Source of the DNA: Paramarasmius palmivorus
Lineage: Eukaryota; Basidiomycota; Agaricomycetes; Agaricales; Marasmiaceae
DNA length: 64,000 nt
NCBI GenBank assembly: GCA_037176845.1
Contig: JAYKXP010000080.1
Span: forward strand, 62,001 to 126,000
Reading direction: 5' to 3'
Position numbers and translations under genes: made by a program. Under the pieces are notes generated by a model. It worked only from the letters and a program-made list of their open reading frames with translations. It was not told where the DNA came from and did not search any database. The first letter of the stretch is position 1. Each line of letters begins with the position of its first letter. This document shows, one piece after another, positions 43,110 to 55,624 of the stretch.

Positions 43110-46016
43110 TTAGTTGACCAGCGACATGGCCCTGCTAATCAACTGTTCTCCATTCGGAACGCCCCGTAGATATTCTCTGCCTTTCCGGGACAAATCGTTA
43201 GACAACTCCCTTGACCGTAGATGCTTTGTAATATAGGCAACAGCAAGGGCTGTAGCCCAAATATCGGGATTCACAGATAGAGTCGTTATCTCATCATAGG
43301 CAGATTGACCGACCAACGAGCGTAAGGTGGGATTGAGAGGGTAACAACCGTTAAATTGTTGAAGCATAACGAGCCTGAAGACGTCGCTACCGATGCGTGG
43401 CGGTGAAACGGAAGGGGGTGGTGCATGAGCCTGCAAGATACTCTGTAATCGTTGTTGCTCATGTGGTGGTGCCAATCTCAGTGGCACGAGCTTGGGCGAA
43501 GCGCTACGTTGTAAACGGTGATCATCATCCGAAACAGGCGAAGGACTATCGCTCCAATCGCTCCAGTCCGAGGAGGAACAATCCAACGAGCTCATGGTCG
43601 TGAATGTCCTACTGCTTTCATATCCCTCGTCCGGATTTAAGTCCGCGGATGATGAGAACGATCTTGACCATGCACCAGGTATTTCCTCTGATATTGAAGG
43701 CGCAGCTACCTCTGTCCAGGACATGGCGCCGCTTGATGGCGTTGGAGAAACTCGTCCCGACTCCGCCTGTTGTTGTCCGCGACCTGGGGTCTGCGTCTGT
43801 ACACGATCCCAATTACTAAAATCCAAAGTTGGTCGCGTCCTGCGTCCATCGTCTCGACCAACCTCATCTGCCGCGACGAACGAAGTGTACCGACTCGTCA
43901 CTTGATACCTCTCCCCGAGTCGAATGATTGCTGCCTTGCGCAGCTCTTCGGGATTGGGGGTGCTTGTCAGATCGACTGGGATGGGCAATGGTGCGAGGCC
44001 TCTCTCATGCTCAGCAATAAGCCTCCAGGCCGCCAAAACGTGAATCATTGGTAGACCAGGTTCGGAGTCCTTGAGCTGGACACCCCGAATCGGAACCTCG
44101 ATCGAGAAAGGTAGATTGCTCCCTTCGAGTCGTCCACGAAGAGTAACTTCTTTTGGAACCGCCATACGCTTCAACGTTAAGATAGCAAAGACCACCATCC
44201 TTGCTCCTGCATGAAGCTTCGTTATTGTTGTCGGCGCCTGTTGAAGCACCGGAGATGGCCGTATATGAATCGTTTGTGGGCTGGAGGTACTAAAGTTGAC
44301 GGAGGTGGAGTTTGCAGCAAGGTAATCTTGTGATACACCCCAGTCAATGGTTACATTCTTGACAAACGGACTTCGGCCAGCTCGAAGTAGATGGACGCAT
44401 TGGATGACAATGTCCTCTGCGGTAGTTGCGAATCGGCACTCCCCATTTCCAGCGGCGGCGATCTCTTGACACATTTCGGTGGAGACACCATCTCCTATGC
44501 CAAGAACGTGTATCCGGAGCTGAGCTCCGGGGGTATTGGCTGAAATTGTCGCGACAGCGGCGACGATATTGTCGGCCATGGCTTGATCCTAGGTAAGGGT
44601 AATCAGTGCAAATGAATGATAAATGTTTGAAGTGGGGAAGACTCACATCCCAGACTTGGCCATCCGTCAATACAAAGATCGCAGTCGGAACAGTACCCCT
44701 TCGAGAACGAATGGCTCCATCGAGGGCAGCTAGGATTTTGGTACCTCCATAGTTTGCTGCCATGGAGTCTATATGACTTGTCTGCGAGGATCAATCAACA
44801 AAGGAACGTATCGCTATAAATATCATTGGTCCTTACTGCGTGATCCAATGTCTCCTGCGAGTACTGACGACTCTGACTCCAAAGACTGTCAAACGAATGA
44901 CCGAAACTGAAGATGTTGAATGTTGTCTGGTCTGTGGGCAACATTCGGATGAGCATGGCAAGCGTCCTTTTCGCTTGCTCGACACGGTCTCCCTCCATAC
45001 TGCCACTTCTATCAACGACAAAGATGTACTCTTGACTTTGAATGGGTGGCAGGTTGAACTTTGGGACGAGTGTGAACTGGATCGCTAGGGTAGCCTTATG
45101 GTTGGGGTCACCTTCAAGTTCCGCAAAGCAACGAGGAGCATCTAGTTTTTCGGCGTGTACGATGAGGACGAAGTCACGTTGTAGGTACGCTTTAGAGCGG
45201 AATTTGACTCGTGACCGGCGGCGCGATGGCCGGTTGAGATTGGTTGAATATGCGGTGACAGAGATCTCTGCTTGGTGACTGGGACTGGTGATGGAATGGA
45301 TAGTACCGCTGGTTTGAATGTCGGCTGTTATTCTGACACGGGTGGTTGTCGAGGGCGTGTTAGCCCCGACCAGCTGTTGTGGTAATGGTCCGTAGCGTTC
45401 CCCAACATGCATAGGAAGTTGGAATCGGATTTCGTCGACGTCTTCGTTCATAAGATCCATGACAAACTGCAGATATATTAGAGCAATTCTGGGCACGAAA
45501 TGTGTCCACATACGACCAGCTTCGTCTTCACTGATTCACGTGCAGGGATTGAACCCAGTGAAATTGTAAAAACTGGCAACTAATCAGTCATCGAATTTCT
45601 ATGACACCCAAGACAACACACCATCATCCGTTACCCATTCCAACAAGCCAGCTTCCGCCCCTTGCGAGACAGCGGTCTCGTATTTTTCACGAGCAACATC
45701 TCTATCCATACATTTGGCGCGAAGCACTCTATCGTCGCTGGTGCGCATTTCAAACGCACATATTGCAGCTGAAGCTGGTACTGGAAAGAAGTAGACCGCA
45801 CGACTTGTAGCATTGTCTGTAGGATTGCTGAAGACTTGGGTCAGGGTGACTCTAGCAGAAACTGGTTGAACGGCTGTTATAAGTATTTCTCAACATTAGA
45901 GATGACGAAAACGCACCATCGACGATGAAGACATCCACCCTGACCTCCTCCAAAGGAAGATGAACATTGTTTCCAGCCAGGCCTGCATTGTGGATGACGC
46001 CGCTCCTAGTGTTCAT
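43110..46016 (-). CDS. VIT and von Willebrand A domain protein
   Basis: The minus-strand start at 46016 is MNTRSGVIHNAGLAG. A VIT domain follows: VQPVSARVTLTQVFSNPTDN, YFFPVPASAAICAFEMRTSD, AREKYETAVSQGAEAGLLEW, and IPARESVKTKLVFVMDLMNE. Then comes a vWA domain with an intact MIDAS start in FVVDRSGSMEGDRVEQAK and segments TFNIFSFGHSFDSLW, GGTKILAALDGAI and AIFVLTDGQVWD. A C-terminal part of roughly 350 residues has a beta-rich region, a Ser-rich linker and a helical end (VFRLVMLQQFNGCYPLNPTL) similar to the tail of PARP4/vWA5-type proteins. The gene has several introns. In other organisms VIT-vWA proteins are vault-associated PARP4 or inter-alpha-trypsin inhibitor chains; no PARP domain is seen here. 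A cytosolic metal-dependent adhesion or scaffold role is inferred. Confidence 0.85.
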
Positions 46017-46637
46017 GGTGGTCAAGAGCTACTGTGCTTCCCATCTCTTTAGTATATATGCATGCCTTGTATTCTAGCCTGAGGGCACTAACCTTATCAA
46101 CACGAGTATGCGGTTCGCGGCCAGAACGACCAGCGTCGAGCAAGCATGCTACAGCGATGCGTAATGTTTCCTCGTTCTCCTTGCCATACCACGCGCATAC
46201 AGCAAGGCGTATACGTATGCACGAAGGCTGATATTCATCATTGCGGGGAATGTTCTTGGTGGTAGAAATTCACCAAATTCAGGCATCACAAGACCTTCCT
46301 AATGCTATCTCTGTCCTCGGTTTTCCGGCTTTCTTCTTCTCTTTGACATCCATTGCATTGGATCTATAATCCATAATGTCGTTATCTGCTCAAAACAAGG
46401 AGATGGAGGGGGTCACAGAAAAGGGTTTATTGATCCATAATCCTCTCAGGAATTTACAAATCCGATAGCGCCGAATCCTGGCCGAATCAACTGCTTTGCA
46501 TCTTGCCAACACCCAGCATCTGGCAGTGGTAACAGCAAGGGAAAGAGCTATATTTGCTGTAAACCGCGCAGTATATATCCCTCTTCCTTCTCCTCAAGTC
46601 TCAACGAACTTGTCGAAGCTAGCCGCAGAGTAGAGTC
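46017..46637. other. divergent intergenic region
   Basis: Shared 5' region of the VIT/vWA gene (-) and the mitochondrial carrier (+). A TATA-like tatatatc at 46571-46578 lies about 65 bases before the carrier start. A 65-codon frame at 46034-46231 is not supported. Confidence 0.45.
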
Positions 46638-48039
46638 ATGGCCATTCACTATCCGTTTTGGTGCGTAATTGCCAGCTTTTCTTCGTCCTTATCTAACGTG
46701 CTTTCGACAGGTTGGGAGGTCAGTACACGTGGCAATCAACGTTTCATGCATATTGAGATGCTTGTATTTGGATTATAGGTGTTGCAGCCTCCAGTGTGTA
46801 GCTTGTTTCTACTAAAAACGTCCCCTAACATCCGGTTTTAGTGGCAGCATGTTGCACACATCCTCTGGATTTGACCAAAGTGTTGGTTATATTCACTATT
46901 CAGTATTCTCAAGCAGAGTCTCATACGCCGCCCACAGCCGAATGCAAACCTTGAAGCCAGTAGCTGGTTCAAAACATTCAACCTTTTCTGTTATTCGGGC
47001 CTCTGTATCCGAAAGTGGCTTCCGAAGTCTATACACTGGCCTTACCGCGTCTCTATTGCGACAAATGTCATATTCTCTGGTTCGGATAGGAAGCTACGAA
47101 GAAATGAAGTCGAGGTTATCGCGAAATGGTAAACCATCCACACCCCAGTTACTGCTCGCTGCCAGTTTTGCCGGAGCCCTCGGCGGTATTGCCGGTAATC
47201 CAGCAGGTGAGGTATTTTTATTTCGTTGATCCCCATGGTACCCTGAACGCGGGCCGTCCACAGATATTCTCTTGGTCCGGATGACAAGTGATCCCATAAA
47301 ACCGCCAGAAAAGCGGTACAATTATTCTAATGCTATTAGTGGCTTGATAAGTCTCATCAAAGAGGAAGGCTTCAAAGGATTGGCCCGCGGAGTCGGAACG
47401 AATACAGTGGGTTAAACCTCTAGCGTTCAGTACGTCCAATATCTCACGTCTTATAGGCCAGAGCAGTGTTGATGACCGTAAGTTGGATATCTCGCTTAAT
47501 GTATAGCTGCCAACGCCCTTATCTCCCAAAAAGGCTTCCCAGGTTGGATCGTGAGTGACAAATACTGTTCGGATGCGACCCGTTGCGTAAACTCCCCGTC
47601 AGATACGACTTTTTCAAGTTCTCTCTCTTGAATAAACACATACCTATCATCGACTACCAACTACGTGACAGTCTTTTACTTCACTCAATTGCTAGCTGTC
47701 TCGCAGGCACCCTGGCCACCAGTACGTCTGTCAACCTACCCTGGGCCCTTATCTGACGCTTTTGCAGCTGTTTGCTCACCTGTTGACGTTCTCCGATCTC
47801 GGGTCATGTCTTCGTCATCTGATTATACGGCTCTTCAAATCCTCAAGAGGTCTTTACAGAAGGAGGGGCCAAGGTTTCTCTTTAAGGGATGGACACCTGC
47901 TTTCATTCGTTTAGGGCCGAATACTGTTCTACTATTCGTATTTTTTGAGGTGAGGTTTATTCGTCGCTTCACTCACACTGGTTGGATGTTAAGCTTCCTA
48001 CAGCAACTAAAGAAAGGATGGAGTACACTCCACTCGTGA
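46638..48039 (+). CDS. DIC1: mitochondrial dicarboxylate carrier
   Basis: Eleven exons join to 290 residues, the normal size of a three-repeat mitochondrial carrier. Exons: 46638-46660, 46711-46718, 46779-46793, 46842-46881, 46938-47206, 47264-47406, 47457-47477, 47534-47550, 47603-47721, 47768-47949, 48004-48039. The three signature motifs are THPLDLTKVRM, GNPADILLVRM and CSPVDVLRSRVM. The N-terminal FWLGGVAASMAA, and GLYTGL-like and GLARGV segments after each first helix, fit the dicarboxylate (Dic1) group, which exchanges malate or succinate for phosphate at the inner membrane. Substrate is inferred from these segments. The exons of 8, 15, 21 and 17 bases are unusually small; each join keeps the frame and restores a family-conserved sequence. 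Confidence 0.9.
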
Positions 48040-48332
48040 TATTTCTTGAATCGGTTTGTAGATCTAGACGGTAAACTTGAGTCCACTATTACTAGCCATG
48101 TAGTCACTAGCCTTTCATTCCTAGTTTTCCGACTAGCGGATACACCTATTCTTATTAGATTTAGATCTAGATAAACACATACCAATAGGAGGGAACTACC
48201 CTGCTGTGTTCGAGTCCAAGCTGCCAGTAAGTAATACTGGCATGTAAATCGTATGGTCGGCCGAACTTGTAGTCGGGGATATCGGGATTATGTCACCCAG
48301 AAATTTCTGCCTCAGACTCTCATCTACTTTGC

Positions 48333-50474
48333 ATGGAAGCATTCCAGTTGCTCTCTCGGGGAGGAATAAAATATGACAAGAGTCGGTTCAACAGGGATTT
48401 TGAACTATTCAACGTACGCTCAGTTACCCGTTCCACGTATTGTCTTGCTCATTTATTCGGTCATAGGGAAATGCAAAAAAGTCTGAAGTGAAGAAGCAAT
48501 CTTCAGCAGCTGTCTCAGAAAGCTCAGAACTACCAGCAGAGCTTAATTTCTTCAAATACGCGCAAGGAGGTGCACCTGGAAAGCGGAAGGCTGATGGGAA
48601 TTCCAAAGGGTCACCAGGGAAGAGGCGGAAGATAGAGAAGGAAGATGAAGATGAAGAGGACAGTGATGATGAAGACGAGACTCAATCAAATGCTCCGGAA
48701 AATCCGATACCAAAGCACCGTGTTACAGCCAAAGGCAAAAACGTTCCAGAATACGCAGAAACGTTCGAAGACCTACGAGACCGATATCACATATCCTCAC
48801 ATATTATGGCGAATTTATCCAAGAATGGGTATCACCATCCTACAGGAATACAGCAATATGGTGCACCAATTCTACTCGAGGTGTGTTTCTATAACCATTT
48901 CATACGTTCAATCGTCTGATTAACCATGAACGACAGTCTCGAGACCTGGCCGCAATCTCTCCCACTGGAACAGGAAAAACATTATCCTACCTATTACCCA
49001 TTATGTCTCTGCTCAAACAACCTGCGGGAAGCCATCAGAACGAGACCGACATAGGCTCGGGCGTTCGGGCCCTCATACTTGCACCTACTAAAGAACTCGC
49101 TCACCAAATCCACAATGAGTGTCTCAAGCTTGCCCAAGGTCGAAAGTGGAAACTTGTTTTATTTAGCAAGGCCACAGCAAACTCGTTGTCGGACAAGAAT
49201 GTGAGAGAAAAAGTAGGTAGGTAAGTCTCAGTGATCCATCCGAGCAATGCTGATCTTTTGATACCCAAGATGTCATTATAAGTACCCCACTGCGCTTAGT
49301 GGCCTCTCTCCAGTCCGGGAACTTGAGTTTACACAAGTAAGTTGTAGTCCTCGAGTCAACTACATATCGCTCACGAAGATTTCAGTGTGCGGCATCTTAT
49401 CCTAGACGAAGCTGATCGGATGTTGGATTCTGAATTCCTGCCTCAAATACAAGAAATCGTGGCAGCATGTACGCATCCGGGGCTGCAAAAGGCCGTGTTT
49501 AGCGCCACTCTTCCTGCAAATGCAGAAAAGCTTACTATGGATTTACTAAATGACCCAATTCGTGTGGTTGTTGGCCTCAAGTACGTTATATTGTTTAACA
49601 TCAGTTTGCCAGTGCTGAATTTTTCGCAACAGAGACACGCCCTTACCCCTTATCGCGCAATCTCTTACCTACGTCGCGGACGACCCGTCAAAGTTACCTA
49701 GTCTCCTCACGTACTTCTCTCAGCCTTATAACCCTCCAGTCCTCATCTTCACGTCAACGCAGCCACGAGCCACCTCCCTTGCAGAGGAACTCATTCTCAA
49801 TGGCATCCCCAATGTCGACTGCCTACATGCTGGTATGACAGCAAAGGAACGAGAAGATGCGATCAGTCGCATGAGAAAAGGAGAGAGCTGGGTGATGGTT
49901 AGCACTGAGGTCATGGCGCGTGGTTTGGATTTCAAGGGTGTTCGAGAAGTTATCAATTATGATTTTCCGACAAGTGTACAGAGTTATATCCATCGAATTG
50001 GTAAGTATACCCCTTATCGGCGTGGGCACTCGTATTAACTGCTGGGCACAGGTCGAACCGGTCGTGCAGGACGGGAAGGAAAGGCGGTCACCTTCTTTAC
50101 TGATGAGGATGCACCTTTTTTGAAATCGTGAGTTTCATCTACTTGCTCTTGACCGTGCGACCGTGATTGACAGCGAGATATAGGATAGCGAATGTCCTCC
50201 TTCAATCCGGTTCGTCTGTACCAGACTGGATTCTGAAATTACCAAAGCCGTCGAAGATGAAGCGAAGAGAGATGGGCAAGATCGCTCGCTCGGAGATGGT
50301 CAATCCTGCACGGAAGATTGGCAAGAAGGATGCGCTAAAGAAAAAGTGCGTAACATCAAGTGGCGTGGTTTGTTCCTCGCTAACGATATCCACCACAGGG
50401 AGATGATCGCTGGCTCGAAGAGACGGAAAACAAAGGAGAAGGGCCAGACGACAGGCGGTGAGACTGCAAGTTGA
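48333..50474 (+). CDS. ROK1: ROK1/DDX52 DEAD-box RNA helicase
   Basis: The first exon, 48333-48413, gives [20 protein letters not shown], a typical Rok1 start. After a charged segment ([20 protein letters not shown]) come the Q-motif region [18 protein letters not shown], Walker [43 protein letters not shown] and [13 protein letters not shown]. The tail is basic ([24 protein letters not shown]). The last exon ends at 50474. Rok1 releases snR30/U3-associated factors during early 18S rRNA maturation in the nucleolus. All ATPase motifs are intact. Together with UTP5 this is the second ribosome-biogenesis gene in the window, but 23 kb apart. Confidence 0.93.
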
Positions 50475-51472
50475 TACAGATAACATTGAACTCAGTGTAG
50501 TCTGCAAAATTAAACGCCCTGGGCGCCTTTCCAAACTGAGGTGACGATCACTGTGAAGGGTTGTGAAGAAACAAATCTGGAATCTCGCTGGTAATTGCCC
50601 ACATATGACGATCTGATGCAGTGCCGATGTCCCCGCAGCCTTTTTCTTCCTTAAAGACTTCCACGAGGTCATCGGGAGCGGCGTCCTCTTATGATTGTTA
50701 CTTGGTTCTCGGAGCGTTTATTTGCATAAGCAGCTTTGGGATACTTCAGGGCCTTCGACTACCACAAAAAGATTTAATGAAATCAGAGTACGTTCCGCCG
50801 TGGCGTCTCGTGTCTCCAGTACAACTGACCATATGTTCCGTTCAACACAGGAACAATCCCGGAATAGGCAAATCTTTGTCGTAGACTCCATGCTCATCGG
50901 CACTTTTGCCACTTTGTGGCTCCCAACTAAAAATGATGCATCCACAATTCCGTCGACCCTGGTCGTAGCGCGTTTCATGTTCTCTCGTAGCGGTCTAGGA
51001 TTGTAAGTCCTTCCAGTTTTCCCTTGTGCAGACAGGCTCGGATGCGGCGGTTCAAAGCGTCTTCATATGATTACCGATGACTCGATCGAGGTGTGATTGT
51101 TTGGAGGGTGTGGATCAGATGCAAATCAGATGTGAACTTTTTACATGTTCGTCACACTCTTGCCTTTTTCTGATTTTCGTGAGTCGAATCAAGGGGCAAT
51201 GAAGTGCCTCGAGGCGGCGCGACCAAAGCGTCGTCCTAATGGGGCTCGGTTGCGGTGACATTGGCAAGGTGGACATTGGCTTCGAAGCCTCGTTGCTTGC
51301 TTGCAGGTGCTATTACAGAGGGGTAATTCTCCTACGCTCAGAAAAAGCTTCTTTTTCCGTTTCGTTGAAAAGGCGACAGACAATGGCTTCGGAATCACCA
51401 AACTTCTGACTCCCCATCCCCTCTACTCTCAGTCTCTCACCAGTATCCCATTCCTCAATTCCCCTCTCAATA
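50475..51472. other. intergenic
   Basis: About 1 kb between ROK1 and the HMG-box gene. Open frames of 87-103 codons around 50620-51006 have no recognisable motif. The right end, from about 51300, is a CT-rich leader of the HMG gene. Confidence 0.45.
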
Positions 51473-52928
51473 ATGCCTGCCCATCGCACCTTGTCCGATG
51501 CGCCGCGGAGATCCCGTCGGCTATCTAAACAGAAGCCCAAGATGTATGACTGTATGTTTTTCTGTTTTCTCCAGCATCTCATGTTCTTACCTGACTTGTT
51601 TCATAGACGATGGTTTCGAATGCTACGACCAAGATTACTTCGCCTCGCCTCGCTTCCCCTCCGAGTCCGCCGATTCGTCTTACGATGAACAAGATCCGCC
51701 TGTCTTCACCAACCCTTTCCTAACCACTTCCCCCTCACCTTCACCTGTCTATGAATCACCAAAACGTGGAAGTACATCCCATTCACGTCAGCGTAGCGAA
51801 GACCACGTTCCTCGACCTCCCAATGCATTTATCCTCTTCCGATCGGATTACTGGAAGAGGGAGAAATTGCACGTAGAAGAGGAGCGGGAGAAGGATCATC
51901 GCGAGATTAGTCGCTTAGCTGCTCGTACATGGAACGAGCTACCTGCTGAACAGAAGGAGTATTATAAAAACATGGCCTTGATTAAGAAGGCAGAGCATGC
52001 GAGGCGATACCCAGGATACAAGTATGCACCCAGTCATCGTACCAAACCGAAGCCGGCGAGGAAGAAGTCTGCCCGTAGTTCAGCTGCAGAGATTAGGGCC
52101 TGCCGCGAGATTGCCGAGAAGATCATGCGTGGCCATCAGCTCACATCGATGTTGTTTGAGCGAACTCCCACTCCGACTCTTTGCTCAACCACTATCGACC
52201 ATTCCAAGGTTAAACAAGAGGAACAGTCGCTTCCTTCAGATCTCCTTACATTCTCTCCTGCTCCTAGCACACGCTCTTCTCCGACTCCTCCTCCGACCAC
52301 TCCTCGATCCCTCGTTTCGGCTACGGATGACTCTCGCCAGGAGGAAGATTCCTTGGTTTACCCCGAAGAAGAGGACGCAGACGCAGACGCAGACTACGGA
52401 GGTTTCGTTCCCACAGAGCTGATCCCTGAGCTCGACTTGGACGCTACGGACCCTCCTGCTCAAACCCCGGATCCGGAAATCAAAAGTGCAGTGAGTATCC
52501 AGCAAGCTTCCAAGATGAAAAGTACTTATTCACTTGCTTTATAGGTACCTCAATATCCATCCGAGCCAACAACTCTTCCCCTCGACGCTGATATTGACAC
52601 ACCTTTTGGCAACAAGCACCATATTTATAGTCTCCAGCTGGAGCCTAGCCAGGTTCTTTTGACCGACTGTAACGGTCACTCTGAAGTGTCCAGCTTTGCG
52701 AGCGATGGTTCCCTGGTCACTGGATGGGGCTCAGCATATGAGACACCTTCGACCTCCACGCCTTTCAACTCTGGCTTGTATCACGACTACTCTGGAAGTT
52801 TGTCGGGTGCGGCTTCATCTTGTGATGTACTTTACGATCCTTCTCAATCAGGGTGGACCGATCTGGATAGGATGTTTAACGAACAGAATTCCGCATACGG
52901 ATACTTCCAATCCCACCCAATATACTAG
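51473..52928 (+). CDS. HMG-box (MATA_HMG-type) transcription factor
   Basis: Three exons (51473-51551, 51607-52490, 52545-52928) give 448 residues. The HMG box begins at HVPRPPNAFILFRSDYWKRE and continues through DHREISRLAARTWNELPAEQ to KEYYKNMALIKKAEHARRYP and GYKYAPSHRTKPKPARKK. The RPPNAFILFR start is the hallmark of fungal sequence-specific boxes of the MATA_HMG/Ste11 kind, as opposed to non-specific HMGB proteins. The N-terminus is basic (RRSRRLSKQKPK); the rest is Ser/Thr/Pro rich with acidic patches (YPEEEDADADADYGGF), probably an activation region. Targets are unknown; related factors control mating, filamentation or fruiting in basidiomycetes. No homeodomain or pheromone genes lie nearby, so this is not evidence of a mating-type locus. 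Confidence 0.9.
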
Positions 52929-53148
52929 ATCGTTTCCTCGTTTCGTTTCTTGCTCTTTCCACTCTCGTAGATAACCTGCATCCCTTGTTGTACAAAACAC
53001 CTCACGATACCACATAACGCATTTGTAACATCATTTTCATCCTTTGGTTTCCGTTTTCTGTAGCTACAATCATATTTCTGTATGTAAAATACGAAAGTTG
53101 CCCACATATTTCCAACCTGGCTTGTTCGTATCAAATGCCCAATCAATA

Positions 53149-55348
53149 TCAATGTGTTCGTACTCTTTTGTTCGCGGGCTCCGAGCCTGAAATGGTATTC
53201 CCAACCGTCAGGTTTCCTGCAGCCTGTTCGTTCTTCAACCAGGCAACACAATCGTCCTTTGTCCCCTGTGGATTTTCGAGCTGCCAAGTCATAACTCTGG
53301 CTAACACTTGGCCTGTCCACGGACCAGGTTTTGCTCCAAGAGTGGATACGACCTCACGACCCTGTCGTAAGGAACAAAGAGTGGTCAGAAACGATGCTAA
53401 AGCACCAAAGACAGACAAAGACGACTGACATCCAAAAGATGCTTTGCATCAACAGCTTTATCGAGGTCGAGCTCCTCTATTCGTTGAACAAAAGTGTTGT
53501 ACATATCGATTATCCTTTTTGATTCGCCGGCTTGTAACAAAGAACGATTCATCTACGGGTCTGGTTGTCTGAAGACATGACTCACCTAGAAGACCCTGTT
53601 CTATGGTATCGCAAAGGGGAACGAGTTCCTGGGTAAGCGAGAAGAGTAAAGAACTTGTCCAGTGAGAACCAGTATGCACATTATGCACGGCTTTCTCCCT
53701 TAGCAGAGTTCCTGGAGATCGACAGTCAATACTAGCTCACCAACGATTGCTCAAGGAACTGACCAATTGCTGCTCGTTCAGAGGGAACTTTGAACCGCTC
53801 GTCGCTCAAGTCCGGCCCCTTTAAAAGTTGACACGCCGTGAACAATGCCGGGATTCCGTCCAGGAAATGGTTCTGCGTTCCCAGCTTCAGACACTCCCGT
53901 ATCACGTATTCTACCAGAGGACACTGTTTTTTCTTATGGTCGATGTAGAGTATGCCGAGATAGGGAGACAGATACGTTGCGAGGAAGAGTCGAGACTTGC
54001 ATGTTGGGTCTTCGCTGACTGCCTTCAATAATGTTGGGTGCACGGGAGGCAAGTCGCATCCGTTTGGCGTGAGAAGGGTTTGTAGGATTGTCGCAGCTTT
54101 CAGTGCAGTTGTATGTGATGCTGGGGTGGCGGTTGTCGTGGAAGAGATGCTTGAGGGTATTCCAGCAAAAATCGACTCATACAGACCCAAAGATATAATC
54201 AGTTGAAGGGATCGTAAAGGGCTGCGACCTAGGTTCAGTGTAAGCCATAGTAGCTTGTGGTTGAGTTTATGGTGTACCTTTAACCATCTTTGACAGCTCT
54301 TCGCCAGCGCGTTCGCGAGCTACCTTCTTAACTAGAGCTTCCTTCGATTCGTCTTCAGTTATGGCTGAGAACACAATAAGCAACATTCGTACCCTGATTT
54401 CAGGTTCTTTTACTGCCTCTTCGATTTCGGGAACCATATCAAATCCAAATCGACTAGCAAATCGTATACACCGTAGAACCCGCAAGGGGTCGTCTATAAA
54501 AGTCTCCCTTGGCGCCAATGGTGTTCTTACAATCCCATTCCGCAAGTCGTCCAAGCCCTGAACCAGCGTCAGTTTGGGTAGCTGGTATTATCTTGGTATT
54601 TCATACCTTCCCTGTGCAGTCCTCGACGGACCGTGTGTGGCAGTTATAAAATAGAGCATTGATAGTAATGTCTCTCCTGAGTGCGTCCTGTTCCGGCGTG
54701 CCAAAGCTCTGTGAAACATGTCAATAAGCAGAGCTAGGTGGGATATGAAGAGTACGCACGACACCCGTTGGAATACGACTCCCAGTTGCGTATTCCTCAC
54801 TCCGTAGATTGACTAGGTCCAAATCCCTCCCTAGAATTTTAAATGTCGCCGTTTCCAGGTGTTTTGACTGGTCCGGATTCTGTGCAATTTTTCCGATGCT
54901 GCCAACCTCCATTCCTTGATCCTTGGCGAATTCCGCCAGATGTTCAGCAAATGCAAATCCCATGATGTTGCTTAATGCGACATCTAAATCGTTACTCTGG
55001 GAGCCTAATAACTAGATTGAAACCTGGATATAAGAACAAGAACAGACTGGTAAAGAAGCTGGACGCGCCGATATTGACCTTATCCCTCACCCATCCTCCA
55101 GCTATTCTGCATTCTGTGCCAATTCCTTTTTCGGCTTCGAGATATTTCTTGCAGTTATCGAGCAAGACACATATTTTTTCCTCGACTTCGGTTAGTTCTA
55201 CAACCATTTCCGGAGGCGGGAAGACGCGGTCGACTGGAGATCGAGGAAATGGAATGAATTGGGACATTTTTCGAGGTTTTCTGGATAATCCGAGAGATTT
55301 ATAGTTTAGAGATCTTCTGGAAGAGCAGAGCCGCCTTAGAAGCAGCAT
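53149..55348 (-). CDS. CCA1: CCA tRNA nucleotidyltransferase
   Basis: The minus-strand gene adds CCA to tRNA 3' ends. Class II nucleotidyltransferase motifs are present: GTECRIAGGWVRDKLLGSQS, the catalytic Asp pair in NDLDVALS, GRDLDLVNLRSEEY, RRDITINALFYN, EDCTGKGLDDLRNGIVRTPL, and the nucleotide-selecting DPLRVLRCIRFASRF. The helical C-terminal part ends ISGSEPANKRVRTH. About eight exons. Two in-frame ATGs occur: Met1 at 55348 precedes the basic LLLRRLCSSRRSLNYKSLG, a good mitochondrial presequence; Met28 at 55267 starts MSQFIPFPRSPVD. Yeast CCA1 uses such starts to supply mitochondria, cytosol and nucleus from one gene. A TATA-like element on the minus strand (55304-55298) lies between the two ATGs and might drive a short transcript, but this is weak. 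Confidence 0.93.
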
Positions 55349-55624
55349 TCAAAGGAGAGGAAGAAAAGGAAGGAACGCTCCTCCAAGCCCACACCGGTTA
55401 GGCAATCCGCTCACGTGTCTCTATGCGGTCAACTTGAAGTCGAAGTTGCTGACCACACCTACCTTTCTACTGTGACAAGCACGCACTGTTCATAATCTGA
55501 ATCGCGCAGTACACGTCCTTAGGAATTTACTATTCAGATTGGGTAACAGTTGGTCTCAGGTGCGTTGGCTATATATCCTGAAGCTGGAAAACTGCTGAAG
55601 TAGTAATCTTTTTCAAGTCCTGCA

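Noticed and set aside
51473..52928. Mating-type locus
   Set aside because: The HMG-box gene alone is not enough; no homeodomain pair, pheromone or receptor gene is seen in the window.
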